Shown in pieces: positions 1 to 8,841 of a DNA stretch of 64,000 nucleotides. The notes under the pieces are model-generated. The model saw only the letters and a program-made list of their open reading frames with translations, did no database searches and was not told where the DNA came from. The stretch covers positions 2,719,001-2,783,000 of the forward strand of contig NZ_QWDD01000001.1 in NCBI RefSeq assembly GCF_003722355.1. The letters run 5' to 3'. Within the stretch, counting starts at the first letter, position 1; every line of letters starts with the position of its first letter. The DNA comes from Methylocystis hirsuta (GTDB lineage: Bacteria; Pseudomonadota; Alphaproteobacteria; Rhizobiales; Beijerinckiaceae). The translations under genes were made by a program, and so were the position numbers.

Positions 1-525
1 GGCGAAAGCGGCGCGCAGTCTCGCAATCTGCGCTTCGACTGGACTGGACATCGGCGCCGGCGCGGCAAGAGCCGGCTCGAGCGCATGGATCAGCCGGTCA
101 AGGTGGATAATCCGCGCCTGCAGACGCAGCGACTGCAGCGACAATTCGCGCAAACGGAGCGGCAGGCGCTGGAAGAGGTCGGGGGCGGAGGCCAGCTCCT
201 GTTCGCGAAGCTTGACGCGATGCCGGTTGCTCGCCGCCTGATGGCGCGTCAGCTCGCCCTGATTCACCGCGCGCTGCAGCAACAGCCAGGACGCAATCTG
301 CATCAACCTTGTGGTCAGCCGCATGCTCTCAGCCGCATAGGCGAGAGCTTCGGCCCGTGGCAGCGCCTTGGCGTCGAGACGTCCGTCGCCGTCGAGATAG
401 GAAGCGGCCTCCTCCACGAGGCTCATTCCTTCGCGGAACAGAGCGCAAAAGCCCTCGGATCCCGCCAGTCTCTCGATGAAAGAGACCGGCTGCTTCTCCC
501 CCACGCTGCCTTTGACTCGAGCCAT
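1..525 (-). CDS. rcdA: RcdA-like DUF1465 protein (3' end outside window)
   Basis: An open frame of 175 codons starts at the ATG at 525 and runs off the left edge without a stop. The protein begins MARVKGSVGEKQPVSFIERL and contains the segments FREGMSLVEEAASYLDGDGR and AESMRLTTRLMQIASWLLLQ, which are hallmarks of the DUF1465 family. That family includes RcdA, an adaptor that helps ClpXP degrade the cell-cycle regulator CtrA in Caulobacter. Family membership is a recognition from memory; the role here is inferred from it. A CtrA-type box lies about 240 bp upstream. The frame is helical and charged, with no signal peptide or membrane segment in the visible part, as expected of a cytosolic adaptor. 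Confidence 0.85.
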   Translation of the reverse strand, partial: MARVKGSVGEKQPVSFIERLAGSEGFCALFREGMSLVEEAASYLDGDGRLDAKALPRAEALAYAAESMRLTTRLMQIASWLLLQRAVNQGELTRHQAASNRHRVKLREQELASAPDLFQRLPLRLRELSLQSLRLQARIIHLDRLIHALEPALAAPAPMSSPVEAQIARLRAAFA

Positions 526-1085
526 ACGAACGTTCACGCAAATGCGACGCGGTTGCGTCTCTGATGGCATGAACTGTAACGCAGAGGACCGAGGGGCGCG
601 CGCTTAGCCTTTCCTTAACCTTAACGGGCCGCGGCGCGCCGAACGCAAAAAGAGAGCCGCGACGGCGGCTCTCAAGGCTTCTTGACAGGGAGGCATCAAG
701 GACGAGTGGAGAAGAAGCCACTCGGATGTCCCACTTAAGGGACGCATTCAGGCTGCACGATAATCCTTAATTTAAGGTTAACGCGCGCCAAACCGCCACT
801 GTGGCGAGCGTTTTTTGGCCAATGGAGACGAAGCGGCGGCAAAAGAGTCATTTCCAGTCACCGCTTCTCGGGCCGGTTAGCGCCGCTCGCCAGCATCGAC
901 GACGCAAAGAAGCGCCGGACAACGCCTCGGTCAACGCAACGTTCTGTCAATCAAGCCAAAAAAGGGACTGGCTCCAGGACGAAAACTGGCGCATTTGAAC
1001 AACCCTCCGCATGCGTCCCCGGGCGCCCCCGCCGCGCTCGAAAAGCGTTGAACCTCCCACAACCCTCCCCCTAGGCTCTCCTTAA
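526..1085. other. Intergenic region between divergent rcdA and suhB
   Basis: No convincing gene lies here. A 65-codon frame at 801-998 has no family resemblance and no clear ribosome binding site. The stretch holds several TTAA elements, including the CtrA-type box at 767-782 and a closely spaced TTAACCTTAAC at 615-625, and presumably carries the promoters of both flanking genes. Confidence 0.6.
767..782. promoter_or_regulatory. CtrA-type binding box
   Basis: TTAA at 767-770, seven bases, then TTAAC at 778-782. This matches the full CtrA consensus TTAA-N7-TTAAC of alphaproteobacteria. It lies 242 bp upstream of the rcdA-like start; rcdA transcription is CtrA-dependent in Caulobacter. Binding is inferred from the motif alone. 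Confidence 0.5.
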
Positions 1086-1877
1086 ATGATTCGCTCCGCC
1101 TTGATGAATGTGATGACCGCCGCCGCCTTGAAAGCGGGGCGCGGCCTTAAACGCGATTTCGGGGAGGTGGAGAACCTTCAAGTTTCGGTGAAGGGTCCAG
1201 GCGATTTCGTTAGCGCGGCTGACAAGCGCGCCGAGAAGACTCTGTTCGACGAGCTTTCGAAGGCGCGCCCCGGCTATGGCTTCATTCTGGAGGAAGGCGG
1301 CGTCGTCGAAGGCGCCGACAAGAGCCACCGCTGGATCATCGACCCGCTCGACGGCACGTCGAACTTCCTCCATGGCGTTCCAGTCTTCGCCATCTCTATC
1401 GGCCTGGAGCGCGAGGATCGTCTCGTCGCCGGCCTCGTCTATAATCCCGCCACCGACGACATGTTCGTCGCGGAACTGGGCCAAGGCGCCTATTTCAACA
1501 ATCGCCGCATGCGCGTCGCGGCGCGGCGTTCGCTCGGCGAGTCCATGGTGGCCTGCGGAATTCCGCCGCTGGCGCGGGTCCGCGATCATGAATCCTTCAA
1601 GCGCGAGCTTGCAGCCGGCATGGGAAAGATAGCTAATATTCGCCGCTTGGGCGCCGCGGCGCTCGATCTCGCGATGGTCGCCTGCGGGCGTTTCGACGGC
1701 TATTGGGAGCGCGGCATTAACTCCTGGGATGTGGCGGCGGGCATCGTGCTCGTGCGTGAAGCCGGCGGCTTCGTCAGCGACCTATCCGGCGGCGCAGACA
1801 TGCTTGGGAAGGGCGAGATCTGCGCAGGCAATGAGATGATTCATCGCCAATTGCTCGATCTGATGAGGAAGGCATGA
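1086..1877 (+). CDS. suhB: Inositol-1-monophosphatase family protein SuhB
   Basis: A 263-residue cytosolic Mg2+/Li+-sensitive phosphatase of the inositol monophosphatase family, the usual length. The metal-binding signatures are visible in order: EEGG near residue 70, WIIDPLDGTSNF near 83-94, and WDVAAG near 214-219. The N-terminus MIRSALMNVMTAAALKAGR matches alphaproteobacterial SuhB, which supports the start at 1086 although the ribosome binding site is weak. The substrate could be inositol phosphate or a related sugar phosphate; in enterobacteria SuhB also acts with the Nus transcription complex, which cannot be judged here. The stop overlaps the next gene's start by 4 bases (ATGA), so the two are probably cotranscribed. 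Confidence 0.9.
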   Translation: MIRSALMNVMTAAALKAGRGLKRDFGEVENLQVSVKGPGDFVSAADKRAEKTLFDELSKARPGYGFILEEGGVVEGADKSHRWIIDPLDGTSNFLHGVPVFAISIGLEREDRLVAGLVYNPATDDMFVAELGQGAYFNNRRMRVAARRSLGESMVACGIPPLARVRDHESFKRELAAGMGKIANIRRLGAAALDLAMVACGRFDGYWERGINSWDVAAGIVLVREAGGFVSDLSGGADMLGKGEICAGNEMIHRQLLDLMRKA

Positions 1878-2353
1878 ACGCCCCGCCCGCACATGCGTCG
1901 CTGAATCTGCGTTCGCGCGTCGACGACGACTGGCCGTTCATTCTCGACCTTTGGGTCGCCTCCTGGCGGGCCACCTACCCCGAGATCGACTTCGAGGCGC
2001 GCCGCGACTGGCTCCAACGCCGCCTTCGAGAGCTAGAAGCGATTGGAGCGGTGACGCTCTGCCTGTTTGACGCCCAGTCGACGCTTGCAGGCTTCGTCGT
2101 GATCAATCCGGCGGACGGCTGGCTCGATCAGATTTGCGTCGCTCCCGATCGATTCGGCGCAGGCTTCGGCGCGGCGCTGCTGTCTGCGGCGCGAAACGTC
2201 TCGCCAAGGCTTATTCGGCTGGACGTCAATGCGGACAACGCTCGCGCCATCCGTTTTTACGAACGTGACGGATTTTCGCGCGTCGGGCGCGGCGCGAACA
2301 CATTGTCCGGGCGCGAAACCATCATGATGGAATGGCGACCGCTGGGAGACTAA
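1874..2353 (+). CDS. GNAT family N-acetyltransferase
   Basis: A 159-residue protein with the GNAT fold: the V-A-P-D-x-F-G-A-G-F-G-A acetyl-CoA loop (LDQICVAPDRFGAGFGAALL) near residues 90-110, followed by LDVNADNARAIRFYERDGF, the typical beta5/alpha4 region ending in the N-x-x-A-x-x-F-Y-x-x-x-G-F motif. The substrate is unknown. It overlaps suhB by 4 bases and is likely translationally coupled to it. The ISNCY element is inserted 18 bp after its stop, so the reading frame is intact but any downstream cotranscription is broken. Confidence 0.85.
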   Translation: MNAPPAHASLNLRSRVDDDWPFILDLWVASWRATYPEIDFEARRDWLQRRLRELEAIGAVTLCLFDAQSTLAGFVVINPADGWLDQICVAPDRFGAGFGAALLSAARNVSPRLIRLDVNADNARAIRFYERDGFSRVGRGANTLSGRETIMMEWRPLGD

Positions 2354-2354
2354 C

Positions 2355-2371
2355 AATTCTCGCCTGCCGGG
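2355..2371. repeat. Target-site duplication of ISNCY copy 1, left
   Basis: AATTCTCGCCTGCCGGG here is repeated exactly at 3761-3777 on the other side of the element. The next base is T on both sides, so the boundary could be read as 17 or 18 bp. Long duplications of this kind are known in the IS1202-like part of ISNCY. Confidence 0.9.
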
Positions 2372-3760
2372 TGTCGATAGCGAATTAAGTTGGCCGGATT
2401 TGGTAGCACATCATCTGTCCGCTGCTTCTACTTTTGTTCTCCTGTGGGATTGTGGGCAAGGCGAGAGCCTTGTCCACACTTCCACAGGCTGGCCGCCGAG
2501 CGGATTCAAGCGGCTTTTCTTTCTTCCTGGAGGGCGCCCTTTTCGTCGTAGCGCGCGAGGCATCGCGGGCCGTGGAAGACGGCGTGGGTTCCATCGGGAT
2601 AGCAGCGCACCTTCACCCGCGCCTTGACGAAATGCGCGCGCAGCGGGCTTTCGGGAATCTGAAGCTTGAGCCGGTTGAACGACACGCAGTTGTCGTTGCC
2701 GACCTGGCGCTCCTCCTGCACGCATAAAATCTCGCAAAGATCGACGCCGGAGATCGCCACGAAAGCCGAGCCCTCCTGCGTTGGCGCCACCGCGAACCGG
2801 GCGTTGTGCGACGGAATATAGACCTCGCGCAGGAACCGGTTGGCCGCCGCGACCGTGTCGATCCCCGCAAGCGCCAGCTCCTTCACCAGTCGATCCTGCA
2901 AGGTCTGGAACACCCGCTCCGAGCGCCCGCGCGCCTGCGGAGAATACGCCGCGATATGCTCGACGCCCAGATGCGCCAGCGCCCGTCCGACCTGCGTCGG
3001 CTTCGACCGGTCGACCTTGCCGCCCGCTTCCGGCGTGTGAAAATAATGCGCGCCGCGATCCGTGTAGAGCGAAAGCGGCAGGCCATGTTCGCCAAACACC
3101 TCCGCCAGCGCGCGGAAGGTCGAAGCCGTCCCTTCCTCCTCGACCAGAAACGCCGAGTAGATTTGGCTCGTCGCGTCGTCCAGCGTGACGATCAGATCGA
3201 GCGCCGGCCGCCCCTCGAGCCACACATGCCGCGATCCGTCCTGATGCAGCATCATGCCGGGAAGCGGGCGCCGCTCGCGCTTGCGCCGATGCGCGCCGCG
3301 CTTGGGCGCCTTCTCCAGCAAACCCCGCCCATGCAGGAAGGTCTTCGTCCAGGTGTAGCCCCATTTGAACCCGTGCATGCGCACCAGATGCTCGTGAAAA
3401 TGCTTCGCGGTGAAGCCAGCGTACCGACCGCGATACAGAGCCTCCACTTCTTCGCTCCGATCAACCGGAACCCGCTTGACAGACGCCTTGCCGAGCCGCC
3501 GGTCGAGAAGGCCCGCTTCGCCCTCCTCCTCATAGCGTTGACGCCAGCGCCGGAACGTCCGCTCGCCAACCCCCAACAGTTCCGCCGCTTCCAGCTGACT
3601 AAACTCAGCCGCCTCGTAACGACTCAATAGGCTCAGGAACTTGATCATTCGCACACCCTGAAGGGCTTCCGTCCGGCGCATCAAACCCTCCGAAAAGGGC
3701 CCCGACGCTACCGGACAGATCGTGCGCTACCTAAACCGGTCATATCGTGTGCTACTGACA
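2372..3760 (-). mobile_element. ISNCY-type insertion sequence, copy 1 (1389 bp)
   Basis: A complete element with one transposase gene. The ends are imperfect inverted repeats beginning TGTC (TGTCGATAGCGAATTAAG at the left; TGTCAGTAGCACACGATA read inward from the right). Each end holds two tandem copies, about 25 bp apart, of a GTAGC...CCGG-like block, presumably transposase-binding sites. It is flanked by a perfect 17-bp direct repeat. It differs from copy 2 at one base that I can see (A at 2476 versus the equivalent of G at 53784). A long hairpin (2441-2488) follows the transposase stop. Confidence 0.93.
2506..3681 (-). CDS. ISNCY family transposase (copy 1)
   Basis: A 391-residue DDE-type transposase from the ATG at 3681; a TTG three bases upstream is also possible. 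The N-terminal helix-turn-helix reads [20 protein letters not shown]. The integrase-like core contains [12 protein letters not shown], a beta strand [11 protein letters not shown], then YTDRGAHYF and [20 protein letters not shown], giving the acidic residues D, D and E expected of an rve catalytic core. The C-terminal region resembles ISNCY/IS1202-group proteins. The protein is identical to that of copy 2, so it is probably still functional or only recently mobile. Confidence 0.9.
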   Translation of the reverse strand: MRRTEALQGVRMIKFLSLLSRYEAAEFSQLEAAELLGVGERTFRRWRQRYEEEGEAGLLDRRLGKASVKRVPVDRSEEVEALYRGRYAGFTAKHFHEHLVRMHGFKWGYTWTKTFLHGRGLLEKAPKRGAHRRKRERRPLPGMMLHQDGSRHVWLEGRPALDLIVTLDDATSQIYSAFLVEEEGTASTFRALAEVFGEHGLPLSLYTDRGAHYFHTPEAGGKVDRSKPTQVGRALAHLGVEHIAAYSPQARGRSERVFQTLQDRLVKELALAGIDTVAAANRFLREVYIPSHNARFAVAPTQEGSAFVAISGVDLCEILCVQEERQVGNDNCVSFNRLKLQIPESPLRAHFVKARVKVRCYPDGTHAVFHGPRCLARYDEKGALQEERKAA

Positions 3761-3777
3761 AATTCTCGCCTGCCGGG
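3761..3777. repeat. Target-site duplication of ISNCY copy 1, right
   Basis: Exact 17-bp match to 2355-2371, immediately outside the right inverted repeat of the element. Confidence 0.9.
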
Positions 3778-3945
3778 TTTTCATCGGGCTTCCGCTCCTA
3801 TAATATTCATCGCGCATTCGAGTTTCGGCCGAACGATCTTGCTCTCTCGTCTCAAGACGCGCGGCGCCTGACCTTTCCCAAGCTTCGATTGACTGAGAAG
3901 AACGCAGCGTTCCGCAGCGTCCCCGCGATTTTGAAAGGAAAACCC

Positions 3946-4158
3946 ATGCCGACAGGCGCCGTGAAGTGGTTCAACGCACAAAAGGGCTTCGGCTTCATTC
4001 AGCCGGATGCCGGCGGCCAGGACGTCTTCGTTCACATCAGCGCCGTCGAGCGCGCAGGCCTAGACAGCCTCGCTGAAGGCCAGAAGGTTTCCTACGAACT
4101 CGTCGTGGACAAGCGCAGCGGCAGGTCCTCGGCCGATAAGCTGCAACTGCAGGATTAG
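3946..4158 (+). CDS. Cold-shock domain protein
   Basis: A 70-residue CspA-family single-stranded nucleic acid binding protein. The start at 3946 is chosen because GAAAGGAAAA lies just upstream and the protein then begins [23 protein letters not shown]1 (KGFGFI) and RNP2 (VFVHISAV) are both present. It acts as an RNA chaperone in the cytosol. The element inserted upstream leaves 168 bp between its right duplication and the start codon, so the native promoter may be kept or replaced. The 3' end overlaps the convergent pyk gene by 4 bases. Confidence 0.93.
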   Translation: MPTGAVKWFNAQKGFGFIQPDAGGQDVFVHISAVERAGLDSLAEGQKVSYELVVDKRSGRSSADKLQLQD

Positions 4159-5597
4159 ACTTCGCCGCCTTGGCGCTGCTCGCCCAGATGTGCGATGCGG
4201 ATCATGTTTGTCGCGCCCGGCGTGCCGAAAGGCATGCCGGCGACGATGATGACCCGGTCGCCAGGGCCGCCGAACCCCTCGCTCTCCGAATATTCGCAGG
4301 CGCGGCCCACCATATCTTCAATGTCGACCGCGTCGCGCGTCTCCAGCGCGTGCACGCCCCAGACAAGCGCCAGGCGACGGGCGGTGTCGCGCTTCGGCGT
4401 CAGCGCGAGAATCGGCGACTGCGGCCGTTCGCGGGCGATACGCAGCGCCGTCGTGCCGGATGACGTCCAGGCGATGATCGCCTTCGAATGAAGCGTTTGC
4501 GCCACGTCGCGGGCGGCGACGGCGATGGCGTCGGCTGAGGTCGGATTGGGCAATTCGCCGCGCTGGGCGTTGATGATTGATCGGTAGATCGCGTCCGTCT
4601 CGACCTCTTCCGCGATCCGGCTCATGGTGGCGACGGCTTCGTGCGGATATTGCCCCGCCGCGCTTTCGGCGGAGAGCATGACGGCGTCCGCGCCTTCGAA
4701 GACGGCCGTGGCGACGTCGGACACCTCGGCGCGCGTCGGCAAGGGCGACAGGATCATCGACTCGAGCATCTGCGTCGCGATGACCACCGGCTTGCCCAGC
4801 CGTCGCGCCGAACGGTTGATGCGTTTTTGAAGTCCCGGGACGCGCTCAAGCGGCACTTCGACGCCAAGGTCGCCGCGCGCCACCATCAGCGCGTCGGAAA
4901 CCTCGATCACCTCCTCGAGCCTCGAAATCGCTTGAGGCTTCTCGATCTTCGCCATGACCATCACTCGGCCTTGCGTGATCTGCTTCACTTCAAGGACGTC
5001 TTCGGGACGCTGGACGAAGGAGATCGCAACCCAGTCGACGCGCTCTTTGAGCGCGGCGTCGAGATCGGCGCGATCCTTGTTGGTCATCGAGGTGATGGGA
5101 ATTTCCGTATCGGGCAGGCTGACGCCCTTGCGGTTCGAGAGGCGTCCAGCGACGTCGACGACGGCGTGCGCCCGCTCCGGCGACGTTTCGACGACATGCA
5201 GCCGCACGCGGCCATCGTCGATGAGGATCGAATCATTGACCTTGAGCGCAGCAAGAATCTCGGGATGCGGCAAGCGCACGCGCGTGGCGTCGCCAGGTTT
5301 GGGATCGCTGTCGAAGACAAAGACGTCGCCTTTGCGCAGATGCACTGAGCCTTCCTCGAAGGCGCCGATGCGCAGCTTCGGGCCCTGAAGATCGACGAGC
5401 ACGGCGATGGCGCGCGAGATGTCATTCTCGATTTCGCGAATGATCCGCACATAGCTCGCGAGGCCCGCATGATCCGTGTGGCTCATGTTGATGCGGAAGA
5501 CGTCGGCGCCGGCGCGCACGAGCCCCGCGATGACCGCTTTGTCGACCGTCGCCGGACCAAGGGTTGCGATAATTTTGACGCGCCGCGACCTTCTCAT
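4155..5597 (-). CDS. pyk: Pyruvate kinase
   Basis: A 480-residue glycolytic enzyme converting phosphoenolpyruvate and ADP to pyruvate and ATP, full family length. It starts [20 protein letters not shown] and shows the conserved [18 protein letters not shown], the catalytic-lysine segment [11 protein letters not shown] and [10 protein letters not shown]. The C-terminal allosteric domain (about residues 340-475) is complete, with [15 protein letters not shown]. In serine-cycle methanotrophs this enzyme affects the balance of C3 and C4 metabolism. It is convergent with the cold-shock gene and stands alone on the minus strand. Confidence 0.97.
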   Translation of the reverse strand: MRRSRRVKIIATLGPATVDKAVIAGLVRAGADVFRINMSHTDHAGLASYVRIIREIENDISRAIAVLVDLQGPKLRIGAFEEGSVHLRKGDVFVFDSDPKPGDATRVRLPHPEILAALKVNDSILIDDGRVRLHVVETSPERAHAVVDVAGRLSNRKGVSLPDTEIPITSMTNKDRADLDAALKERVDWVAISFVQRPEDVLEVKQITQGRVMVMAKIEKPQAISRLEEVIEVSDALMVARGDLGVEVPLERVPGLQKRINRSARRLGKPVVIATQMLESMILSPLPTRAEVSDVATAVFEGADAVMLSAESAAGQYPHEAVATMSRIAEEVETDAIYRSIINAQRGELPNPTSADAIAVAARDVAQTLHSKAIIAWTSSGTTALRIARERPQSPILALTPKRDTARRLALVWGVHALETRDAVDIEDMVGRACEYSESEGFGGPGDRVIIVAGMPFGTPGATNMIRIAHLGEQRQGGEV

Positions 5598-5620
5598 GAT
5601 GAAGCCGTTCCTGAATTGAG

Positions 5621-6040
5621 TTATTGCGCGGGCGCGGCGTTGGGGTCAGTGAGCTGAACCGTCCAGCTCTTCGCGTCCCGTCCCGTGTCGATTTCGAAAA
5701 ATCCGGTTCGATCAAAACCGCGCGCGAAACAGTCCTCTCGGCCGTCGATGCGGAATTCCCGATCACGCGTGCACATGAACGCCTTGCCCTTCCACTCGCC
5801 GCCGCGCTCGTCCATCGCGTAGACATAGTAATATTGGGCGGCGAGCGGACCGCGCAGAAGCGTTTCGCAAACGCTCGGCCGAAGGTTCCACCAACCCTCC
5901 GACAACCAGTTGCGCCCGTCGGTATAAGCGATGGCGACGCTGACGCGCGCGCTCGTGTTGTTGCACAGACGAAAATCCGCTCGGGCCGACCCGGCGGCGC
6001 AAAACGTTAGAGCGGCAACAAGAACGGCGCGTCGAATCAT
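5621..6040 (-). CDS. DUF1036 family periplasmic protein
   Basis: A 139-residue exported protein. The start at 6040 gives a clear signal peptide, MIRRAVLVAALTFCAAGSARA, followed by DFRLCNNTSARVSVAIAY, the start of the DUF1036 domain; the longer frame upstream to 6217 lacks such a feature and is rejected. Conserved cysteines occur at CNN, VCET, MCTRD and DCFARGF and may form disulfides. The function of DUF1036 is unknown; it is widespread in alphaproteobacteria. Confidence 0.8.
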   Translation of the reverse strand: MIRRAVLVAALTFCAAGSARADFRLCNNTSARVSVAIAYTDGRNWLSEGWWNLRPSVCETLLRGPLAAQYYYVYAMDERGGEWKGKAFMCTRDREFRIDGREDCFARGFDRTGFFEIDTGRDAKSWTVQLTDPNAAPAQ

Positions 6041-6269
6041 ATCTTTAGCGAGGCCTGGAGGGGGCTGAAGATAGCTCGCTGACGCGCGCGCAAGCGGCGC
6101 AGCTGGCGGTCCTGCAAACCATGCTTGCGAGTCTTTGTCCACCCCGCGACCGCGGAGTGTCGCCGCGCCGCCCGCCCTACCGGCGCGCCCGCCGTGCAAA
6201 CCGCCGGAACAAAGCAATCGGCCTAATGTTTAGGACCCGTACGTGCTTGCGTGTTTGGGAGGCAGGAAA

Positions 6270-6710
6270 ATGGAAAAGTCCGAAGTCATCACCACATTGA
6301 ATGAGCTTGCCGAAATCAGTCGTGACGGCGAGCAAGGATTTCTGGCCGCGGCTGAAGACGTCGAAAATCCGACGCTAAAGACTGTGTTTCGAACGGCGGC
6401 CGCGCGCTGCGCTGAAGGCGCGAGGGAACTCGAATCGAAGATCGTCAGCTTAGGCGGCGAACCTTCGAAGAGCGGCTCCATGACCGGCGCCATGCACCGT
6501 GCTTGGACAAATCTAAAGGCCGCCCTGACAAGCCGTTCGGAACTGGCGGTGCTGGAGGAGGTCGAGCGCGGCGAAGACGCCGCCAAGGACGCCTATCAGC
6601 AGGCCATAGCGCAACCTCTCCCTCCGGAGATCCGATCGATGGTCCAGCGCCAGTATCAGGGCGTGAAGGAAAACCACGACCGCGTACGCAGCCTGCGCGA
6701 CGCGGCATGA
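6270..6710 (+). CDS. PA2169/DUF2383 family four-helix-bundle protein
   Basis: A 146-residue cytosolic helical protein. The start at 6270 is preceded by GGGAGGCAGG. The sequence begins MEKSEVITTLNELAEISRDG and contains a D/E-rich set of helices (AEDVENPTLKTVFRTAAARCAEGARELESKIVSLGGEP, read in parts) typical of the ferritin-like DUF2383 family. Members are stress-associated, but their activity is not established. The gene ends just before a 32-bp perfect palindrome shared with hemB. Confidence 0.75.
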   Translation: MEKSEVITTLNELAEISRDGEQGFLAAAEDVENPTLKTVFRTAAARCAEGARELESKIVSLGGEPSKSGSMTGAMHRAWTNLKAALTSRSELAVLEEVERGEDAAKDAYQQAIAQPLPPEIRSMVQRQYQGVKENHDRVRSLRDAA

Positions 6711-6720
6711 CGATCCTTTT

Positions 6721-6752
6721 GGAAGAAAGTGACGCGCGCGTCACTTTCTTCC
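6721..6752. terminator. Bidirectional terminator-like 32-bp palindrome
   Basis: Two perfect 16-bp arms (GGAAGAAAGTGACGCG and its reverse complement) with no spacer. The palindrome covers the hemB stop codon at 6741-6743 and lies 10 bp after the stop of the DUF2383 gene. CCTTTT precedes it on the plus strand. It probably ends both convergent transcripts. Confidence 0.65.
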
Positions 6753-7766
6753 TTGCAGCGCCCGCGCCGCGCTGAGCGCGAAATAGGTCAGGACGCCTGA
6801 GGCGCCGGCGCGCTTGAAGGCGAGTAGACTTTCGAGCATGGCGCGTTCGCCGTCGATCCAGCCGTTTTGCGCGGCGGCGACAATCATCGCGTATTCGCCC
6901 GACACCTGATAGGCGAATGTCGGCACCCGGTAGACGTCGACGACGCGTCGCACGATGTCGAGATACGGCATTCCGGGCTTCACCATCACCATATCGGCGC
7001 CCTGCTCCAGGTCGAGACCCACCTCGCGCAGCGCTTCGTCGGAATTGGCCGGATCCATCTGATAGGTCCGCTTGTCCCCTCTCAGCGTCTTGCTCGTGCC
7101 GATTGCGTCGCGGAACGGCCCATAAAACGCCGACGCATATTTCGCGGCGTAGCTCATGATCTGAACGTTCTCGAAACCCTCGGCGTCGAGCGCGTTGCGG
7201 ATCGCTTCGACGCGTCCATCCATCATATCGGAGGGCGCAATGATGTCCGCGCCTGCGCGCGCTTGGGTGACCGCCTGCCGCGCCAGCACGGCGACCGTGG
7301 CGTCGTTGACGATCTCGTCGCCGACGAGAAGGCCGTCATGCCCGTGGCTCGTATAAGGATCGAGCGCAACATCGGTAATGAGGCCGATGTCGGGAACGGC
7401 GCTCTTGATCGCCTGGCAGGCGCGGCAGACGAGATTCTCGGGATCGAGCGCCGCGCTCGCGCGTTCATCGCGCAAGTCCGGATCGGTATAGGGGAACAGC
7501 GCAACAGCGGGCACGCCGAGCGCGGCCGCCTCCGCGACGGCTTCAACCGCCGCGTCGACCGAGTAACGGAACACGCCCGGCATCGAGGATACGGGCTCGC
7601 GTCGATCCGTCCCGTCGATCAAAAAGAGGGGCCAGATGAGGTCCGAGACCTCAAGCGCGTTTTCCCTGACGAGACGGCGCGCCCATTCGCTCTTCCGGTT
7701 CCGACGGGGGCGCTGTAGCAAGCTCAGCCGCGCTGCCGCTTCGACGGGCTTTCGTGCATCGTTCAT
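6741..7766 (-). CDS. hemB: Delta-aminolevulinic acid dehydratase (porphobilinogen synthase)
   Basis: A 341-residue enzyme that condenses two 5-aminolevulinate molecules to porphobilinogen in haem synthesis. The start at 7766 (MNDARKPVEAA) is preferred over the longer frame because the conserved core begins RPRRNRKSEWARRLVREN. The metal segment reads DVALDPYTSHGHDG: the cysteines of zinc-dependent HemB are replaced by Ala/Asp, so a Mg2+-type enzyme is likely, as in other alphaproteobacteria. The Schiff-base lysine region VMVKPGMPYLD is present. Supplying haem fits the many cytochromes encoded at 25-39 kb. Confidence 0.96.
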   Translation of the reverse strand: MNDARKPVEAAARLSLLQRPRRNRKSEWARRLVRENALEVSDLIWPLFLIDGTDRREPVSSMPGVFRYSVDAAVEAVAEAAALGVPAVALFPYTDPDLRDERASAALDPENLVCRACQAIKSAVPDIGLITDVALDPYTSHGHDGLLVGDEIVNDATVAVLARQAVTQARAGADIIAPSDMMDGRVEAIRNALDAEGFENVQIMSYAAKYASAFYGPFRDAIGTSKTLRGDKRTYQMDPANSDEALREVGLDLEQGADMVMVKPGMPYLDIVRRVVDVYRVPTFAYQVSGEYAMIVAAAQNGWIDGERAMLESLLAFKRAGASGVLTYFALSAARALQGRK

Positions 7767-7893
7767 GGCGCCTCCGCTCTCTCTGCTCGCTGACATGCGC
7801 CCTCCTTCGATCATCACCGTCATCCGGTTTCGAGGCGAACGGACTTCAGGCTATAGAGGATCGACGGCCATTGCGCTTGCGCGAGGAAAAGCA

Positions 7894-8370
7894 TTGAAAA
7901 TCGGCTCGCGCAACTCTTCTCTAAGCCGCCTGGCGCGCGCTTCGGCGATCGCCGCCGGCGCACTTCTCGCTGCGAGCGCATCACTCGCACAGGTCAAGCC
8001 GGCGACGCCAACGCCGCCGGTTCGAGCCCGCTCCGGCCCGGCGCAGCAAAAGCAAAGAACCCCCTCGCCTCCGCAGGAGGTTGGGCAACCGCCGGCGCGG
8101 CAGCCCCGTGCGACGCGACCTCCGACGGTCGTATCGCCGACGCCGAGCGCGAAGCCCGTTCCGCAAACTCCGCGGGCGCCTAGCGTAGACGCGCTGTCGC
8201 CGCCGCAAACGCCGCCTCCGGTCGATACAAGCCAGCCGCCGCCGACTCTCCCCCGCGCGCCGCGTGAAAAGATGCGGGCCTGCGCCGAGGAATGGGACAG
8301 GATGAAACGCGAGTCGAAAGAGGGTTTGCCGATGTGGCGCGATTTCGCGACGGAATGCCTGACGCGCTAG
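7894..8370 (+). CDS. Proline-rich exported protein with PsiF-like C-terminus
   Basis: A 158-residue protein read from the TTG at 7894, chosen because GAGGAAAAG lies immediately upstream and because the next residues form a signal peptide ending ASASLAQ. The middle, about residues 40-115, is rich in proline and likely disordered. The last 35 residues (REKMRACAEEWDRMKRESKE and WRDFATECLTR) resemble the Cys-containing tail of small PsiF-like periplasmic proteins. The frame also extends upstream with ATGs that overlap the divergent hemB promoter; these look less likely. Function unknown. Confidence 0.6.
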   Translation: MKIGSRNSSLSRLARASAIAAGALLAASASLAQVKPATPTPPVRARSGPAQQKQRTPSPPQEVGQPPARQPRATRPPTVVSPTPSAKPVPQTPRAPSVDALSPPQTPPPVDTSQPPPTLPRAPREKMRACAEEWDRMKRESKEGLPMWRDFATECLTR

Positions 8371-8433
8371 GCGCTCGGCGCCGCTAACGGCTGACGCGCG
8401 TCGGACGCGGCCGAAAATGCAGTGAGCAATGCT

Positions 8434-8476
8434 ATCGCCCGGGATGCGTCTCACTGGACGCGCGCCCCCGGGCGAT
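8434..8476. repeat. Inverted repeat (hairpin) downstream of the proline-rich gene
   Basis: ATCGCCCGGG at 8434-8443 pairs perfectly with CCCGGGCGAT at 8467-8476, and an inner GCGTC/GACGC pair extends the stem. There is no T run, so it may be an RNA-stabilising or cruciform structure rather than a simple terminator. Confidence 0.45.
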
Positions 8477-8538
8477 GAGTGCATGAAGCGCTGCCGCAAT
8501 GACGCGAAAGACCGATCGCGCATGCGAGGCGCTTCGGC

Positions 8539-8841
8539 TTACGCGGTCACTGGCGCAGCTGGCGGAGTTGGCGTTTTCGCCTTGCGCGGAGTGCGCTTCT
8601 TCGCGGTCGCCTTGCGCGCGCTCTTCTTGGCGCCGGCCTTTTTCACGGCGCCGCGCTTTTTCGTCGCCACCTTGCGGACGCCCTTGCGGGCCGTCTTTTT
8701 CGCAGCGGACTTTCGCGTAGCCTTGCGGGCGCCCTTCTTGGCCGCTGACTTCTTCGTCGCAGCCTTCCTTGCGGTTTTACGCGCACCTTTCTTCGCCGCA
8801 GCCTTCTTGGCCGGCTTACGCTTCATTGTAGCTCTCGCCAT
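8539..8841 (-). CDS. Histone H1-like Lys/Ala-rich DNA-binding protein
   Basis: A 100-residue very basic protein made almost entirely of AAKK-, ARK- and TARK-type repeats and ending in TPTPPAAPVTA. It resembles bacterial H1-like proteins (the C-terminal domain of eukaryotic H1, Chlamydia HC1/HC2, alphaproteobacterial KAAK-repeat proteins), which coat or bridge nucleoid DNA. The start at 8841 (MARATMKRKPAKK) has AGGGGAC upstream; the internal Met at 8826 is also possible. The repeat content makes it prone to length variation by slippage. Confidence 0.75.
   Translation of the reverse strand: MARATMKRKPAKKAAAKKGARKTARKAATKKSAAKKGARKATRKSAAKKTARKGVRKVATKKRGAVKKAGAKKSARKATAKKRTPRKAKTPTPPAAPVTA

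Noticed and set aside
801..998. A 65-codon frame between rcdA and suhB
   Set aside because: No family resemblance, no ribosome binding site, and it lies in the expected promoter region.
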